This document shows positions 10,700-22,899 of a stretch of 64,000 nucleotides of DNA, in pieces (the first letter of the stretch is position 1; each line of letters opens with the position of its first letter). The DNA is from Ceratothoa steindachneri (taxonomy: Eukaryota; Arthropoda; Malacostraca; Isopoda; Cymothoidae). The stretch covers positions 208,962,247 to 209,026,246 of the forward strand of contig OZ018319.1 of the NCBI GenBank assembly GCA_963969495.1, in the 5' to 3' direction. Made by a program: the position numbers and the translations under genes. Under the pieces are notes generated by a model. The model was given only the letters and a program-made list of their open reading frames with translations, was not told where the DNA came from and did no database searches.

Positions 10700-12090
10700 T
10701 TAAAAAGTCAGCTGCAGCAGTTATTGAGTCACTTTGGAGACGTGATATTCGAGGTTCCCGGCTGTGCCACTCAGTACGAGCATGATATTATTTTAACCAC
10801 CCTGGAGCCTATTCATTCTAAGCCGTACCCCCTACCCATCCATTTAAGGGAGGTCTTCAACGCAGAAGTTACTATATTGTTAAATTTAAAGATTATAGAA
10901 CCCCCCCCCCCAATCTAATTATTACTGTTCCGCCTTTGTGTTGGCAAAAGAAGTCAGATGGAACATAGAGGCTGTGCGTCGAATTTCGAAAACTTAATTC
11001 GGTGACCTTGTCCGATGCTGATCCTATCCCCTTGATCAACCAAAACCTCCATCTCTTTAAAGAGGCGAATTACATTACAGAATTGGACCTATGTAAAGCT
11101 TATTGTCAAATTCCCCTTTAATAAGGCGTAAAGAGATACACGGCTTTCTCCACGGACAAGGGCTTAATGCAGTTCCGCTGTCTCCTTTTTGGCTTGGTGA
11201 AGGCTTGTAGTAATTACAACCGCATGATACGATGAATATTGGATGGTTTAGCAAACATGACTTTTTATTTCGATAACATTAACGTTGCAACTCGTGAGTG
11301 GGTCCTTCACGTGATCGCCTTCTTGGCCCTGCTGCGTCGCCTGTGCGAGCACGGACTCACAATCGGTCCGAGCAAGTGCCATTTTGCTTAAAATACGATT
11401 GACTACCTTGGCTTTCAAATTGGGAATAACCGATTAGCCCCCCAGGAGGCCAAAATCCGTGCCATTTTAGAAAGTCCCCGACCGTCCAATAACAAACAGC
11501 TAAAATCCTTCATGGGATCTGTTTCTTTCTACCGCCGCTTCGTCCCCCATTTCGCTTCTCTCGCGGCCTCTTTGTGTGACTTGCTGAAAAAGAAGTCCCC
11601 GCAACACCTTGTCTGGTCCCCATTAGCTCTTTCCCACTTAGAACAGCTGAAGGGTAAATAAGCTTTTGCCTCCCTATCCTCCAGCTTCCCAACCCTAAGA
11701 AGACATTTGGTATCACAATCGATGCCAATAATGAAGGGTTAGGTTGCGTTTTACTCCAATATAGCGATGATGTCGATAGTTAACCCGTAGCCTACGCTAG
11801 CCGTAAGCGCGCGAGAAAAATTATTCCGTCATCGAAAAAGTGACTCTGGCCATTATATGGGCCAAACAGAAATTTAGAATGTATTTATTAGGTAGAGTTC
11901 CTTGGGGAGACGGATCACAATTCCCTCGCATATTTTCGAAATGTAAAAAGCAACAACGGTCGTTTTATGCGCTAGAGTTTATATCTCAAGGAGTATCAAT
12001 TTAAAATTAATTATATAAGTGTCGGAGAATTGTGTTGCGGATAGCCTGAGTAGAAACACATTAGAGCCTACCCAAACTAATCTAGGATAA
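10700..12090 (+). pseudogene. pol: Reverse transcriptase-RNase H of element 1
   Basis: RT begins with FGDVIFEVPGC (N-terminal gypsy RT motif). It runs through FRKLNSVT, the catalytic block ELDLCKAY (first Asp present), and the active-site box FYFDN at 11263-11277 where FYFDD is expected. Next come GPSKCHF, DYLGFQIG, FMGSVSFYRRF (thumb/tether) and RNase H with a IDAN catalytic start and AYASRK. The end is VADSLSRN at 12034-12057, the classical RNase H tail. Several stops and frameshifts break the frame. No integrase follows; only ~490 bp of untranslated sequence separates it from the 3' LTR. Confidence 0.85.
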
Positions 12091-12577
12091 ATGTTGTGCT
12101 TTTACCTTTTATGTTTAATTTTTGTTCATCTTTTATAAAATGTATACATCGGACAATAAGTTCTTCTGTTAAGAACGATCCCGCAACTCTTTGTATCGTT
12201 CAGATAAATTATTTCCCTGTATTTTATAGTTCCTTGTGTATCTTTCTGTATTGTTTTTTTAAAATCTTTTGTGTATGATATTTTTTGTGTAGCTCTAGGT
12301 CGTTATTAGCCTTTGGTGATCGACCCCGTTCGAACTAACGTTAGTTCTTTTACTCCATGTGTTCTTTGTCTTTGTCGAATTCAATTATTCCTTGTTGTCC
12401 TGGATACTCTTTTTACGTAAGTATGTCCGAGCCACTAAAGCGTGACGCGTTCAAGGTCAGGTATCTTCTATTTTCCTTCCCCCTTGAGGTCGGGAATATT
12501 TGAGACCTTAAATACCCATCCAGCGGATGTCAGATGTCACTTTTTTTAAAAAAGTAACATCTTGGAAATGGAGGAGT

Positions 12578-13580
12578 TGTCAAGAATATAAGTTCCTTGC
12601 CGCCATGTGCCCCATCGAAACCACAAGGTTCGGCAACGTGAGCGAAGATCGTTGGAACACTACGAATATCAAACTGCTTTCTGCGATAAGCGAGGGATTG
12701 GAATCTTAAACGCGCACCTTTGTCGCCTCCAGGGTCGTTATCAAGAAACCCCCAAGGGAGTACGTCCCATCCCTCAAGCGCCATGTTGGTATAAGGAGAG
12801 GTTCCTCCCCCGCTTTGGCAGAGGCAGTGTTGGTTCCGGCTGGTCGCTATATATTGTTGGGCCCAATTGGACATCGACAGTATAGCCTGCCTTTTACAAC
12901 GAAACACATCATTCTCGATCGTGCTCCATTTCCCTACGAGCCCGAAGGCTAGTATTCTACCGAAGAATCTGAGCCTCAATCAATTAGCCTATCCTTGGTT
13001 TCGGTATATTGCGTTTGGCATGAATAGTCCCCTCAGTTTTTGTTACTACTAGAGGTTAAACTCACCATGTTAAAGCCCCTCGAATAACCACCAAACTGAT
13101 ACCCATTTCATCTCTAAAGCCTCGAACCCAAGCTAGGCTGAGACGAATCATCTGTGGCCTCCTTGCTAGTCATCCCTGTGTGCGCACATACAGAGGCTCG
13201 TATAGCCTCTCGACCATTCCCATAGAGTTCGCTCCGAGTAGCTCTGTTAGATCGATTATTGTAAACATCGAGTATACATTGCATTATTCCATTTTAACTA
13301 TTTATTCTGTATATTGTGTAAATATTAAAGTTTATTTTTGTTCATGCTTTTTCATAAGCCCCATAACCCGCAGCCTTTATTAGTTTAATAACGGCTAACT
13401 GCACTCTATTGTTTGTATCTAAATCCCCGCATTATTCAGGAAAGTTAGGTTCCAACTTCTCTCACTTTTATCCTCCCTCTCTGTCGTGACCAGAGTTGAG
13501 TCGAGGTTATTCGTTTGATCTTGACCATCCATGCATATCGGGCAGACATAACGTATGTGCCAGTGGGTTATTTTACGACA
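12578..13580 (+). repeat. 3' LTR of element 1
   Basis: The LTR starts TGTCAAGAATA right after a polypurine tract (GGAAATGGAGGAG, 12564-12576) and ends TTTTACGACA. It aligns end to end with the 5' LTR. A TATATA box is present at 12848-12853. The open frames inside it, on both strands, are fortuitous. Confidence 0.9.
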
Positions 13581-14240
13581 GTTAAAGGGAATAAATAATA
13601 GTGTGGACGCCTCTATTCTCTATGATGCTTTGACATCTCCTACCACATTAACGAACCAATAGTTGACACTTGTGTGGAGGAGTAATCTTGTTCCATCCAT
13701 CTTGAAGAATTTCTTAGTTTTATAATCGTTTTCGGATTGCTTGCTTTAGACTTTTCTCCGAGTCCTTCAAACAGTTTCAATGTGATTAAGTCCGGGCACT
13801 AACTAAATCAGCTCATAACAGTGGTGTGCTAGTCGTCCATGAAAGTCTTCACCGACTTCTCGTGTGGCATTCACTATCTTGCATGAAAATTACACGATGA
13901 GCTTTGGAGCCTAGCAGGTGGGGCAAAGCATACTGTCGTAGCAATTCCTTGTACAAGTGTGCAATCACCATACCCCGTCAGAACTAACGCGACCGATTGC
14001 TTTCTACCGAAATCATGAAACTCCATTTGCCCAAATTCACACTCTTTTCGGTGCAATTGACATATAATCTTTCCTATGGCTTTCGAATGAACGATCTTCC
14101 GACTACCAGAGCCAAAAATATTTATCTTCATAACTAAACTACACTTGGCTCCATTTATCATCCGTCCATGTAACGCGTTCTGCAATGAATGCAAGACTAG
14201 ACAGGATGAATCTTACCAGTCTCTGGAGAAACTGCTGCAA
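13581..14240 (-). pseudogene. Tc1-type transposase remnant
   Basis: Read on the minus strand from about 14200, the sequence has KINIFGSGSRK, equivalent to the '(S)DE.KFNIFGSDGRK' region, then a block equivalent to 'TVKHGGGSVMVWGC...GVGDLVQI'. Further down, after stops, come CPDLIHIETV (the 'SPDLNPIE' block of Tc1 transposases) and RCQSIIENRG (the C-terminal 'RCQAVI..KG' block). Several frameshifts and stops are present and no terminal inverted repeats were identified. The 3' LTR of element 1 abuts its low-coordinate end exactly, so the LTR element may have inserted into or truncated it. Confidence 0.7.
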
Positions 14241-15068
14241 CCGTTTAAAAGGGCCCTTCTTCACAATTTAGGTAAAGGTTTTCTCTTGTCTTGTTGAGGT
14301 TTTCTTTATCTGTTGATTTATCAGATTTACATAAGCCTGTTTTGCCATCGTTGGGCAAAATATTATGGAGTATATAAAGTTTTGAGTGCTTGGCAGTCTA
14401 CAATTGCTTTAATTGAAATACAATTTTGGTGGTGCTACGTTACGACCAGCTTTCGGACAGATAGGGGCGTGAAAGTTTCCTTGTGCATGTTACCCGACAA
14501 GTTAATGACTAATGTACACAAAATCAAACTGAAGTTAGTTGATATACAGGTTTTCTTTGAGAAAAACCTAAGCGTTCAGATCATTTTACGCGTTGTTGCC
14601 TAATTAGTTTTTGAGCTACCGTCTCACTTTGACACCGTCTGACATAAGCGTCTACTATTGAAACTTGAAATGAATAGAATTATAGCAAAATATAGATCTG
14701 TAGCAGAATGAGGTTAAAGGGCCACCACATGCCCTTCTGTACCAACGTGGATCCTGAGATTATCGTCTCCTACGGCTACCTCTCCGCAAACATTCTGGCC
14801 TTCCGCCCGAAGATTGAAGTCCGTTGGACATTCCAAACCAACGGTATCACTATTCCCCGTTTCACCAAAGGAGTCACAAAGTTTTCCCCAAAATCGCACG
14901 GGTCTAGAGGTCCGTCACAACCACCTCACGAGGCACTTATATAATCCTTCGACTCAGTTTAGTAAACAGCACTGTTAGACTTCCCACCTACTCCGGCAAA
15001 CGAGCTGAAGGACGCTCCCCCCCTCCCCCCCGTGGCGATTTCAATTTGAGTCGAAGGCTAAATCAATC
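14241..15068. other. Unassigned sequence
   Basis: Short open frames at 14313-14603 and 14708-14944 (+) have no recognisable domain. A C-rich stretch is at 15016-15032. Base composition becomes more GC-rich around 14700-15300, which may mark an unidentified repeat or LTR, but no boundaries could be found. Confidence 0.3.
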
Positions 15069-15180
15069 TGTGAACTCTGCCATAGTCAATCGGTAAGTAT
15101 CCCCAGTCGTGAACTCTGCCATAGTCAATCGGCAAGTATCGACATCTGTGAACTTAGCCATAGTCAATCGGCTGGTACCT
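15069..15180. repeat. Three tandem copies of a 39-bp unit
   Basis: The unit contains TGTGAACTCTGCCATAGTCA and starts at 15069, 15108 and 15147, giving an exact 39-bp period. The last copy has CTTAGCC in place of CTCTGCC. Confidence 0.9.
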
Positions 15181-17159
15181 GACGAGGATTCCAAACTCCG
15201 AAGGCTCTACAAGTGCTTCCTCATCTGAAGCAAGAGGTAACTTGACTTCTTCCGTCACATTCATCGTACCCCAACTAGCCCTTTTTCGGCAACGAACACA
15301 TAATAAATTGTAACCGTTGCCGCTTGCAGATTGATCTTGAATCTGGCTTACTCCATTGCTCCATTATTTGTGTGAACGCCCTGGTTTAAAACATCCCTTT
15401 AAATCACCAAACTGAACTTGACCTCTTTAATCCCTTAATCCACCCACCTGTATCTTGTGTGGGCATTTAACCCCGTCTCTGCGACCATTCCCTTTCAACC
15501 CAATTTTTGTGTAAATATAAATATCATTTTTGTTGTTAGTATATATATATTTTTGTCATTGTCTTTATTTTGCAACCCCAACGCATACCAGCTACCTGTT
15601 AATCTTTGGCCAACTTGCACTCTGAAATATTTGTTTTAAAAGGACCCCGCAACGTTAATAATAAACCATCCCCACTGGACTCATCACAATTTCCCCTTTC
15701 ATTAATGGTCTTCAACTGACTTCGGCCCAAAGCTTCAAAGTACCTACGTATATAGAGAGAGTTAGGCCATTCCACGAGGAGATCAATAAATAGAGAGCTG
15801 CTGTACCAATCGTTCACTGAACGTAGTTTTATATATATAAATATATATGACAAACTTGAACTAGCGAAGATTTTCACGAATCAATGATTAGCATAATGCG
15901 ATTTAAATGCTACGAAGCTAGGAAATAGAGATTTTAGTCGCGTGCACGGCTTTATAAGTTACTACGTCAGTTGGGGTGGGATGGAAACAATTTTACTTTT
16001 CAATGAGTTGTTGAAAGTTTGGAAGGTCTTAAGGTTAAATGATATGTTTGTTAATTGATATTACGGTTGCTATTTTTTTTTTAATTATCGAAATAATTGA
16101 GAGCATGCGACGTAGGTCTGCTGACTTTGTTTTATTTGGTATAAGATGAAAGTACGAAGAGACAGACACAAACCCTGAATGGACAGATAAAGCTTAATTT
16201 AATTAAAATAGATTATGCATATAAAATGTTACATTTTAGAGAAGCTTATGAAAGCAACAGAAATATTATAGAGGGGACTTGTTCCTCGGCAAAGCCAACC
16301 ATTTCCAAAGACATTTTGGCCATGATTTTAAGTTTTAGGTCGAATTTACACTTTGAGGCAATTTATAAACTTCTATTGGTTTGTTTCCTCATTTTTGTTC
16401 TAAAATGTGTATATTATTAATTAACGAGATGGCGTTTATACTACATTATTTGAATATATTTAAATACGACAAAACTATACAGTGCCGTCTTAATAGATGA
16501 GAAAGCTTGTATTTCTATCACAATAGATTTGGTATAAACTACATGTTTGTAAAAGTTAAGCAAATTTATATTAATAAAACGAAATTTATGAACATATGAG
16601 AAATATAATAGAAAAAATGAAATGTCCAAAATTATCTGAAAGCTTGTGTTTCTTATAGAGAGAAATAGAATTTCCTTTATTCAAATTAGTCATGCGTCCA
16701 TAGCTTCAAGATACAGCTCAGTTCTGTTCTCCTGATCTGCATAGGAACTAGACCAAGAACGATCATCCAACTCAAATCATCCAACGGCCAAGCAGGCAGA
16801 TGAGATCACGCATTCCCGATTTCACTGTCTGCAACGGCGGATGAGAGGTCGCAACTGTGGAGAAGACCCGGTCGTCGCTGTCTCCTGTTCCACTGGGCAT
16901 CAGTCTCCGCAGTGAAGATTGTGGGTGCAATGTTCGTGCGCCCGTGCATCCACGCTAAACAAATCACGCAGAGGCGTACTCGGGCGGAAATCGCCAACGC
17001 GAACCTCAAAGATAGAACCCCGGGCACAAGCTATACTCGTCTGCGAGTGGTGCTATGATGATGGGGGACATGAAATCAGTGGAGAGAGTACAGTAATGGG
17101 GAACATAGCTCATTCCGGTGCTGCAAAACAAACCCTATGTAAAAGAGACTTGAAGAATT
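15181..17159. other. Unassigned sequence including a GC-richer island
   Basis: No known gene or element is recognised. About 16700-17150 is more GC-rich than its surroundings and is open on both strands (16806-17027 minus, 16919-17161 plus), without motifs I know. This is more likely composition than coding, but a decayed element is possible. Confidence 0.3.
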
Positions 17160-17605
17160 GAAATTGTTCTCGCCTGACGAGAGGCGCCTTCGCGGCCAAT
17201 TGATACAAGTCTTCAAAATTATGAATGCTTTCGATAATATAGAATTTTATTAACTTTGTAGAGCTACTAAAAAAAAAACACTAGGCGAACAAATAGACAT
17301 AAATTGAAATTCAGGCGTTATTGATGCATATCTTAGGAAATTGTTTACTTCTAAAATCGTCATAACTTGGAATTCTCTGCTAGAATCTGGAGTTCAAAGC
17401 ACACCAATAAAAATGTTTAAAAATAAATTGGATGAACACCGATTTACATATTAAACATAGGAAATAAAAAAATATTTATTTAACTTTTTTTAACTCTCAA
17501 TGTCCTCGCAAGACCTCCCTATCCTATCTTCTCAATTCTCTCACGACTAGGCAAAGTGAGGAGGATCTTATGGTATTTGCTGGCTTGATTCTATAATTCT
17601 ATAAT
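17160..17605 (+). pseudogene. CR1-like LINE 3' end with ATTCTATA tail
   Basis: The reading LIQVFKIMNAFDNIEF at about 17195-17250 matches the conserved 'R..LI.VFKI..GFD.VD' block at the C-terminus of CR1-like ORF2. It is followed, after a stop, by ITWNSLLESGVQSTPIKMFK and LDEHR, equivalent to the '.WN.LP..VV.A.S...FK..LD' end. About 100 bp downstream the copy finishes in GATTCTATAATTCTATAAT, a short direct-repeat tail as CR1 elements have. EN and RT are absent, so this is a strongly 5'-truncated insertion. Confidence 0.75.
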
Positions 17606-18245
17606 TTACATATTTTCTTTTCACCCGAGTAAAATTTCTCCCACTTTTATTGCCTTTTGTTGCTCAAATATCTCTTTAATTCTTTTTTTTGGCCTCAGCA
17701 AGGGAAGATTACTTTTAATTGGTGGTATCATATTTTCAAATTCATTCAGACCCACTTTTTAATCCGAAAGTTAATTCTTACTCCATATTTGTATTATGGT
17801 ATATAATTAACCAATAAAGGATTGATGTTTATGTTTAGTTTACTCATGATTATCTCTAAAGATCCTTAAAAATGAGCTAAGTGTCTTTTTGTGCAAAAGT
17901 AAATACATGCCAGAAGACAGAAAGAGGTTCAATATTTGCTTTCTAATAAGAGTATCATAACGGTAGATTTATGAAACAAGTATTTGATTTAAACTAACTT
18001 ATTTCACTATGAATCACGAAATAGCACTCGACTTAAATAATCAGGCATTTTTTAGAGGGGGGGGGGGGATTAATCAACAAAATAAATAATTCAAAATTTG
18101 TCTATTTTGATATGATTATATGATATGGTTATGGCAAATCTCGTTTGTCCTGTGTGTATTCTCTCCTAATTTTGTATCCCTGCTTTTATGTTTTTACCTT
18201 TTCATCCCTTCTAAATGATGAGTTGGTTTCTATGTCATCGTTTCC
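17606..18245. other. Unassigned AT-rich sequence
   Basis: No gene or element is recognised. A G-homopolymer run lies at 18057-18069. Confidence 0.35.
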
Positions 18246-19010
18246 ACTTTCAGTCGGTGGGGCCCTTCAGGCTGTTAGCATTAGACCTCTCGGTAGAGTG
18301 GAGATTACGCGACCTGACTAGTTTGAAGACAGTTTTATAATCTATAGCGACTCACAGAGCGCAGTGAGTGCTCTTGAGGCATTAGAATCTCAGCATTGTT
18401 TCTCTTCGAAGTAGTTCTGTTACCAAGGCTGCTGCGTCTCGGGGAAATGTCGAGATTATATTCTGATGGGTACCTGGGCGTGTATGGAGGACATGTAGAG
18501 GAGCGCGCTGTTAAGTGGACTAGGCTTTCAGCTCAGACTACGCAATCGGACCGGAAGTTTGCTCTCCCCCGCACTGACTACATAAATGGTAGGGATAAAG
18601 ACATCCCTCTGATCCGCAGGGCAAAGAACATGGAAGACGGCGCACGGGAATAGGAAGCTGCAAAGAATCGCAACGCGAGACTTCCCCTGAACCTAGTAAC
18701 AAGGCCTGCTGATCAGATACACTCGCAGGATGCCGCACCATCGGAATGGAACACTTCCCTGTACTTTACTGTGAAGAGTGCCAGGCTTCCCAGAGGGTAA
18801 GACACCTTTCGGTTGTGCCTTTGTCTGGGGGAGCTCCGTGAGTTATACTTGTCCCTGCACAAGACTAAGGGGGAGAGTACACCTGTCCCATGTCCTTGGG
18901 ACAGACTCTTGCATAGCTGGTCGCAGCATTATGGAGTCGTTAAAAGATTTTTGATGACCGCTTGGGTACCTGAAAGAGGCAGGATTTTGTGTTTAATTGT
19001 TTAATTTAAG
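18246..19010 (+). pseudogene. Non-LTR retrotransposon RNase H and 3' region (R1/jockey/I-type)
   Basis: The plus-strand reading contains IIYSDSQSAVSALEALES, the catalytic 'DS..A..AL' element of LINE-encoded RNase H. This is followed by LVTKAAASRGNVEII and a degraded W-V-P-G block equivalent to 'WVPGH.G..GNE.AD'. Further on, PVLYCEECQAS..VRHL matches the terminal 'C..C......HL...C' finger typical of R1, jockey and I-type ORF2. RT and EN are not present. Stops are scattered. This is a different LINE group from the CR1-like copies elsewhere in the window, which lack RNase H. Confidence 0.7.
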
Positions 19011-20856
19011 TCGTTTGTTTTGTATTTATTGTAACATTTTTTTAATCTAATAGAATTGTGTTTGGGCGGCTGTATTTCCATAGATGTCTTCCCTGGAGAC
19101 CGCTAAACTAAAAATAAAAAATTCAATTACCGTCTATTTTCCCATTGATATAATGTCCTATTTTCATCCACACTACTTGTTCCATTTGGTAGTATGAACC
19201 GATGTTTCTAGTACAACTACGAAAGAAAAATGTGTACCACTTAGTACTACGGTGTAAAACCTACATCTAGAGAGGATGTGGTAATCTTTCCGTTGCCCAA
19301 AGACAGATGGCAGAGAAGAGGAGTCTTCTAAGGAAATTGAGAAGAGAAAACCGTGACACCTTTCTGAAAAGGTGTTTTTACGGCTTTCCATTTTATTTTT
19401 CACTTTTCATCTGTCCTATTGCCTATTTCTCCTTTCTCCTATTTCTACTTCATTGCATCTTTCCCAGTTGGTGATGGACACTCTAACTTTTATCTAATAA
19501 AATCCATTCTCAATCAAGTCCGGTCAATCAATGTATGAAATTTGCATAAGACTCTTATATTTTTCCCTCCTACAACTGATGTGAGTGTATTTTGGTGTAG
19601 TGGTATTTGTGTGTGTATGTAAGACCGACTGGGTTCGTGTGTTATTTTCACGGCATCGTTCTTTAGACGAATGCAAAAGAAGTTTGGCTTGGCAGGGAGG
19701 AGTTTTTTTATGATAACTCTTATTTTCTGTTTTATCATCCTCTATATGTTCTTCCCTCTTCGAATTTTTTCTCCTATGGCCCAATGTAGCTACGTTGACA
19801 AGATCCTTATAACAAATGCAAATTTAAAATTCCTTTATTTTCTAGCAGCAAAACTAAGCACTGAAAGCGATGATTTGCAAAGGAACTATCGCACTGAATT
19901 TGTGGTTAATTGAAGGCCTGTCTCACTAATTTTCTTTATAAAGGCATACAGACAAACCATAGGATTACCAAAACAAACGCACTGTTAAGCAATGTTTACC
20001 ACGGACAAAGCAAAATCGAAGAGAAAACCACTGTGGACCAGCAATAATCAACATGACTAGTTTACATTATTAATTAAATTTTATTTATATATGTTTTAGT
20101 GTCCTTAAACCCCTCCAATTAATCTTTTCGGCCAGATGGTTTGGTGGAGGAGTGCTAAATTTGTTTAAAGTCCCGTCGTAATAGAATCATTAATTTTAAC
20201 AAGACTACCATTAGTGGCTAGAAACGAGACCTTCCACTGGCTGACTCTCTCTTCTCTGACTCTCTAGCTCTTTTCTCTCTCTCTCGCTTTGCCCCTTGTA
20301 AGTAAACATTGAATTTTCATTAAAGGTTAAAGACAATACCACCACTTGAGAGGGAGAGACGGTTTAGGAGGTAATGTGTGTGTATGTGTGTGTGTTCTCA
20401 TATTATTAGTAAAAAAATATTTTTTGTACTGTAATAAATAAAAATATTAAAATTATTCATTTTTGAAATTTCATGCCTTAGTTGATTCGTAGATATAGGT
20501 TCTTAGTTAGCCTAGTAAGAATTACTCATGTTTGCTTTAAGAAGTTAATTTTTAACAATAGATGCGACCCTCATATTACATCGGACTAGACATAGTCGTG
20601 TCATCTGTTACGTAACCAATTGCATGACATGAATACTGTAATGTTACGTATATGCTGTTAATTCTTTGCATCGTAGGTTACAAACCAGCCTTAAATAGGG
20701 AATGTTATTGCTTTTTGGTAGAACGAAACTAAATAGTGTTGAGGGAGTGGCCGTCGTTCCGGATGCGTTAAAGCGGGATGTATAACGGAGTTCTAAAAAT
20801 GAGTTACGCTTATTCACCGATTTGGTCTTTTTGGAATAGACCAGATATGGAATTAG
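19011..20856. other. Unassigned sequence
   Basis: No domain is recognised. There are small open frames on both strands at 19514-19913. Short CT- and GT-rich runs lie at 20243-20290 and 20375-20395. It contains nothing I can assign. Confidence 0.35.
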
Positions 20857-21290
20857 GCGTTCGATGCTATCGTGAGATTAGGGTTAGGCTATGGCGTTCG
20901 AGGCATTTGCGAGGTTAAGTTAAGCTATGGCGTTCGAGGTTATCGGGAGGTTAAGGTTAAGTTATGGCCTTCGAGGCTATTGCGACGTTAATGTTAAGCT
21001 ATGGCGTTCGAGGCTATCGCGAGGTTGAGGTTAGGCTATGACATTCGAGGCTATCGTGAGGTTAAGGTTAGGCTATGTGGTTCGAGGCTATCATGAGTTC
21101 AAGCTTAGGCTATAGCGTTCGAGGCTATCATGAGGTTTAGGTTAGGCTATGGCGTTCGAACGTAGAACACGAGATTAAAGCCAAGGTATGGCGTTCGATG
21201 CTATCGCGACGTTAAGGTTAGGCTATGGCGTTCGAGGCTATCGCGAGGTAAAGTTTAGGCTATATCGTTCAAGGATTGTTGTGACTCGTC
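20857..21290. repeat. Minisatellite, 37-bp unit, about 11 copies
   Basis: The unit begins GCGTTCGAGGCTATCGCGAG and continues with GTTAAGGTTAGGCTATG. Starts fall at about 20857, 20894, 20930, 20967, 21004, 21041 and so on, so the period is 36-39 bp. Copies differ mainly at CpG sites. The last copies decay into GGTTAGGTTTT at about 21300. Confidence 0.92.
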
Positions 21291-22899
21291 TCTTTAGGTT
21301 AGGTTTTGTTTAGGAGCAAAAGCAAGTGGCGAAAACTTCTGGTAGAAAGTTTTTTTCAATGATTCATTGCTTCTATTGACATTTTAAGCTTTTTAATAGC
21401 AAACAAGTACTTGTCAACCATATGCGCCATGTGTGAATGAAATAAACGATCGTCTCTAAAGATAATTTCGACTTTTCTGACCAACTGTCCTTTCCAACTC
21501 CAACACTGAAATTGCATTCACGCCTATTACAGCGCTAACGGCTACGCGACGAGGCTAATTAAAGTTTCATAATATATTCATTTTTGAAAAGTCGCTATCA
21601 TAACCTAACCTAAACTACCCCGACCCTAAACTTAACCTCGCAATAAACCCGAATTATTAATTCGCTGCCGGGTCTGTTCAAAAAAGGCCCCCCCCCACCT
21701 ATAAATTACCTAGGTAAGTGTGTTTGAAGGAAAATGCTCACAAAGAGAACTCGCTTCCCTTTCTTCAAATGTAAAGAAAAAACTACTGCTTTAAAATCAG
21801 TCGAATTCCACACAATGAATGTTCACACAATTGATTTCTTAATGAAAGACGGAAGGAATATTTAATGCGTGGTGGATGTGTGACGTAGAGTAATACGCGA
21901 TAGAACTATTGTAATTAACTATGAAAACGTGTTCACTAATACGTATGTTCCTAAAGAGTATAAGTATTTAAGGACAACAGTTAACTGAGACGCTGCGCTG
22001 TACAAATCATTCAGTCGAAGACAGATGTAGTTGCCATTGCCTACTGAATTTTGCTGTAGGAGTTGATGAAGGCAGCATATGAACCCGTGCCGTCGTCCTT
22101 CCTTTGACTTAGGTTAAAAAGCAAATATGTGTGTGATATTTGCACAAGGGCAGAGCTGTTCATTATTAATAATCTTCACTTCAGCAAATGTGTTGTGGCA
22201 TGAATTGGAAGATTACTAAATCCTATTTTTTCAACGAACAATAGCATTACGAATCGTGCTTACCAAAGCGCTTTATATCTGTAACTAAAAAGTTAAAACA
22301 CTTAGAAAGTAATTTATTTCTATTGTAAGACCATAAGAAATGAGTTTAGTATATGGAAGCTATGGGCGTTGGTGAAATTTTAGATAATATTGAATATAAG
22401 GAACCTTTGACTTTAAGGGGGAGCGGGTATAAAAGAAAAGGTTTTATATTTGGAATAAAGACAAACTGTCGAAGAGGTGGTTGGATGATGGTGATCTATA
22501 TTAAATCGAAACACGAAATGGTGACATTTAAATTTCAAGCATTTATGGTATATGTGTTAGTCATTAGAATAAAAATTATGAATTTCTGTGTAATGTTTTA
22601 CGCCTGTCGATAAATATCTTAACCAAATAAGTTATTTAGATGGATTGCTCTATTATCACCTCATTAATATGCTAAAAACAACTTAAGACTTTTAGTTGTT
22701 CTGATATTTCTAGAAATATCACCATGCATCGAACGCGATAATGAGGAAACTTAATTAAATTCTTTGAAGTAAACCTTCTAATAAAATACGCCGAGAGGCA
22801 ACAACAATTTAGATTCGATAGTTTCAACCAGAAAAATATGTAAGAATAATAATTTGACTGTAAGCAAAAATTACGAAGAAAATTGATCAAAGATTACAA
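21291..22899. other. Unassigned sequence
   Basis: A short stretch at 21600-21650 resembles the reverse complement of the neighbouring 37-bp unit (CTTAACCTCGCAAT). Open frames at 22353-22613 and 22672-22890 have no recognisable features. Confidence 0.35.

Larger units (their letters stand above)
6985..13580 (+). mobile_element. Gmr1-like Ty3/gypsy LTR retrotransposon (element 1)
   Basis: Two ~1-kb direct repeats (6985-7977 and 12578-13580), both TGTC...TACGACA, flank a ~4.6-kb interior. The interior reads in order: gag, zinc knuckle, DTG protease, HHCC integrase zinc finger and GPY-like integrase C-terminus, RT, RNase H, and an ADSLSRN tail. A purine tract lies just before the 3' LTR (12564-12576). 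In ordinary gypsy elements integrase follows RNase H; here it precedes RT, as published for Gmr1-type elements. All domains carry stops or frameshifts and most of the integrase core is missing. The flanking 5-mers (CTTAG on the left, GTTAA on the right) do not match, so no target duplication is visible. Confidence 0.88.

Noticed and set aside
12530..12979. 149-codon minus-strand open frame
   Set aside because: Falls across the 3' LTR of element 1; no conserved motif, and the frame is not kept in the 5' LTR.
16806..17161. Opposed open frames in a GC-richer island
   Set aside because: No recognisable domain; explained by base composition. Kept only as unassigned sequence.
20857..21290. Telomere-like sequence
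   Set aside because: GGTTAGG occurs once per 37-bp unit; there is no TTAGG tandem array, so it is a minisatellite.
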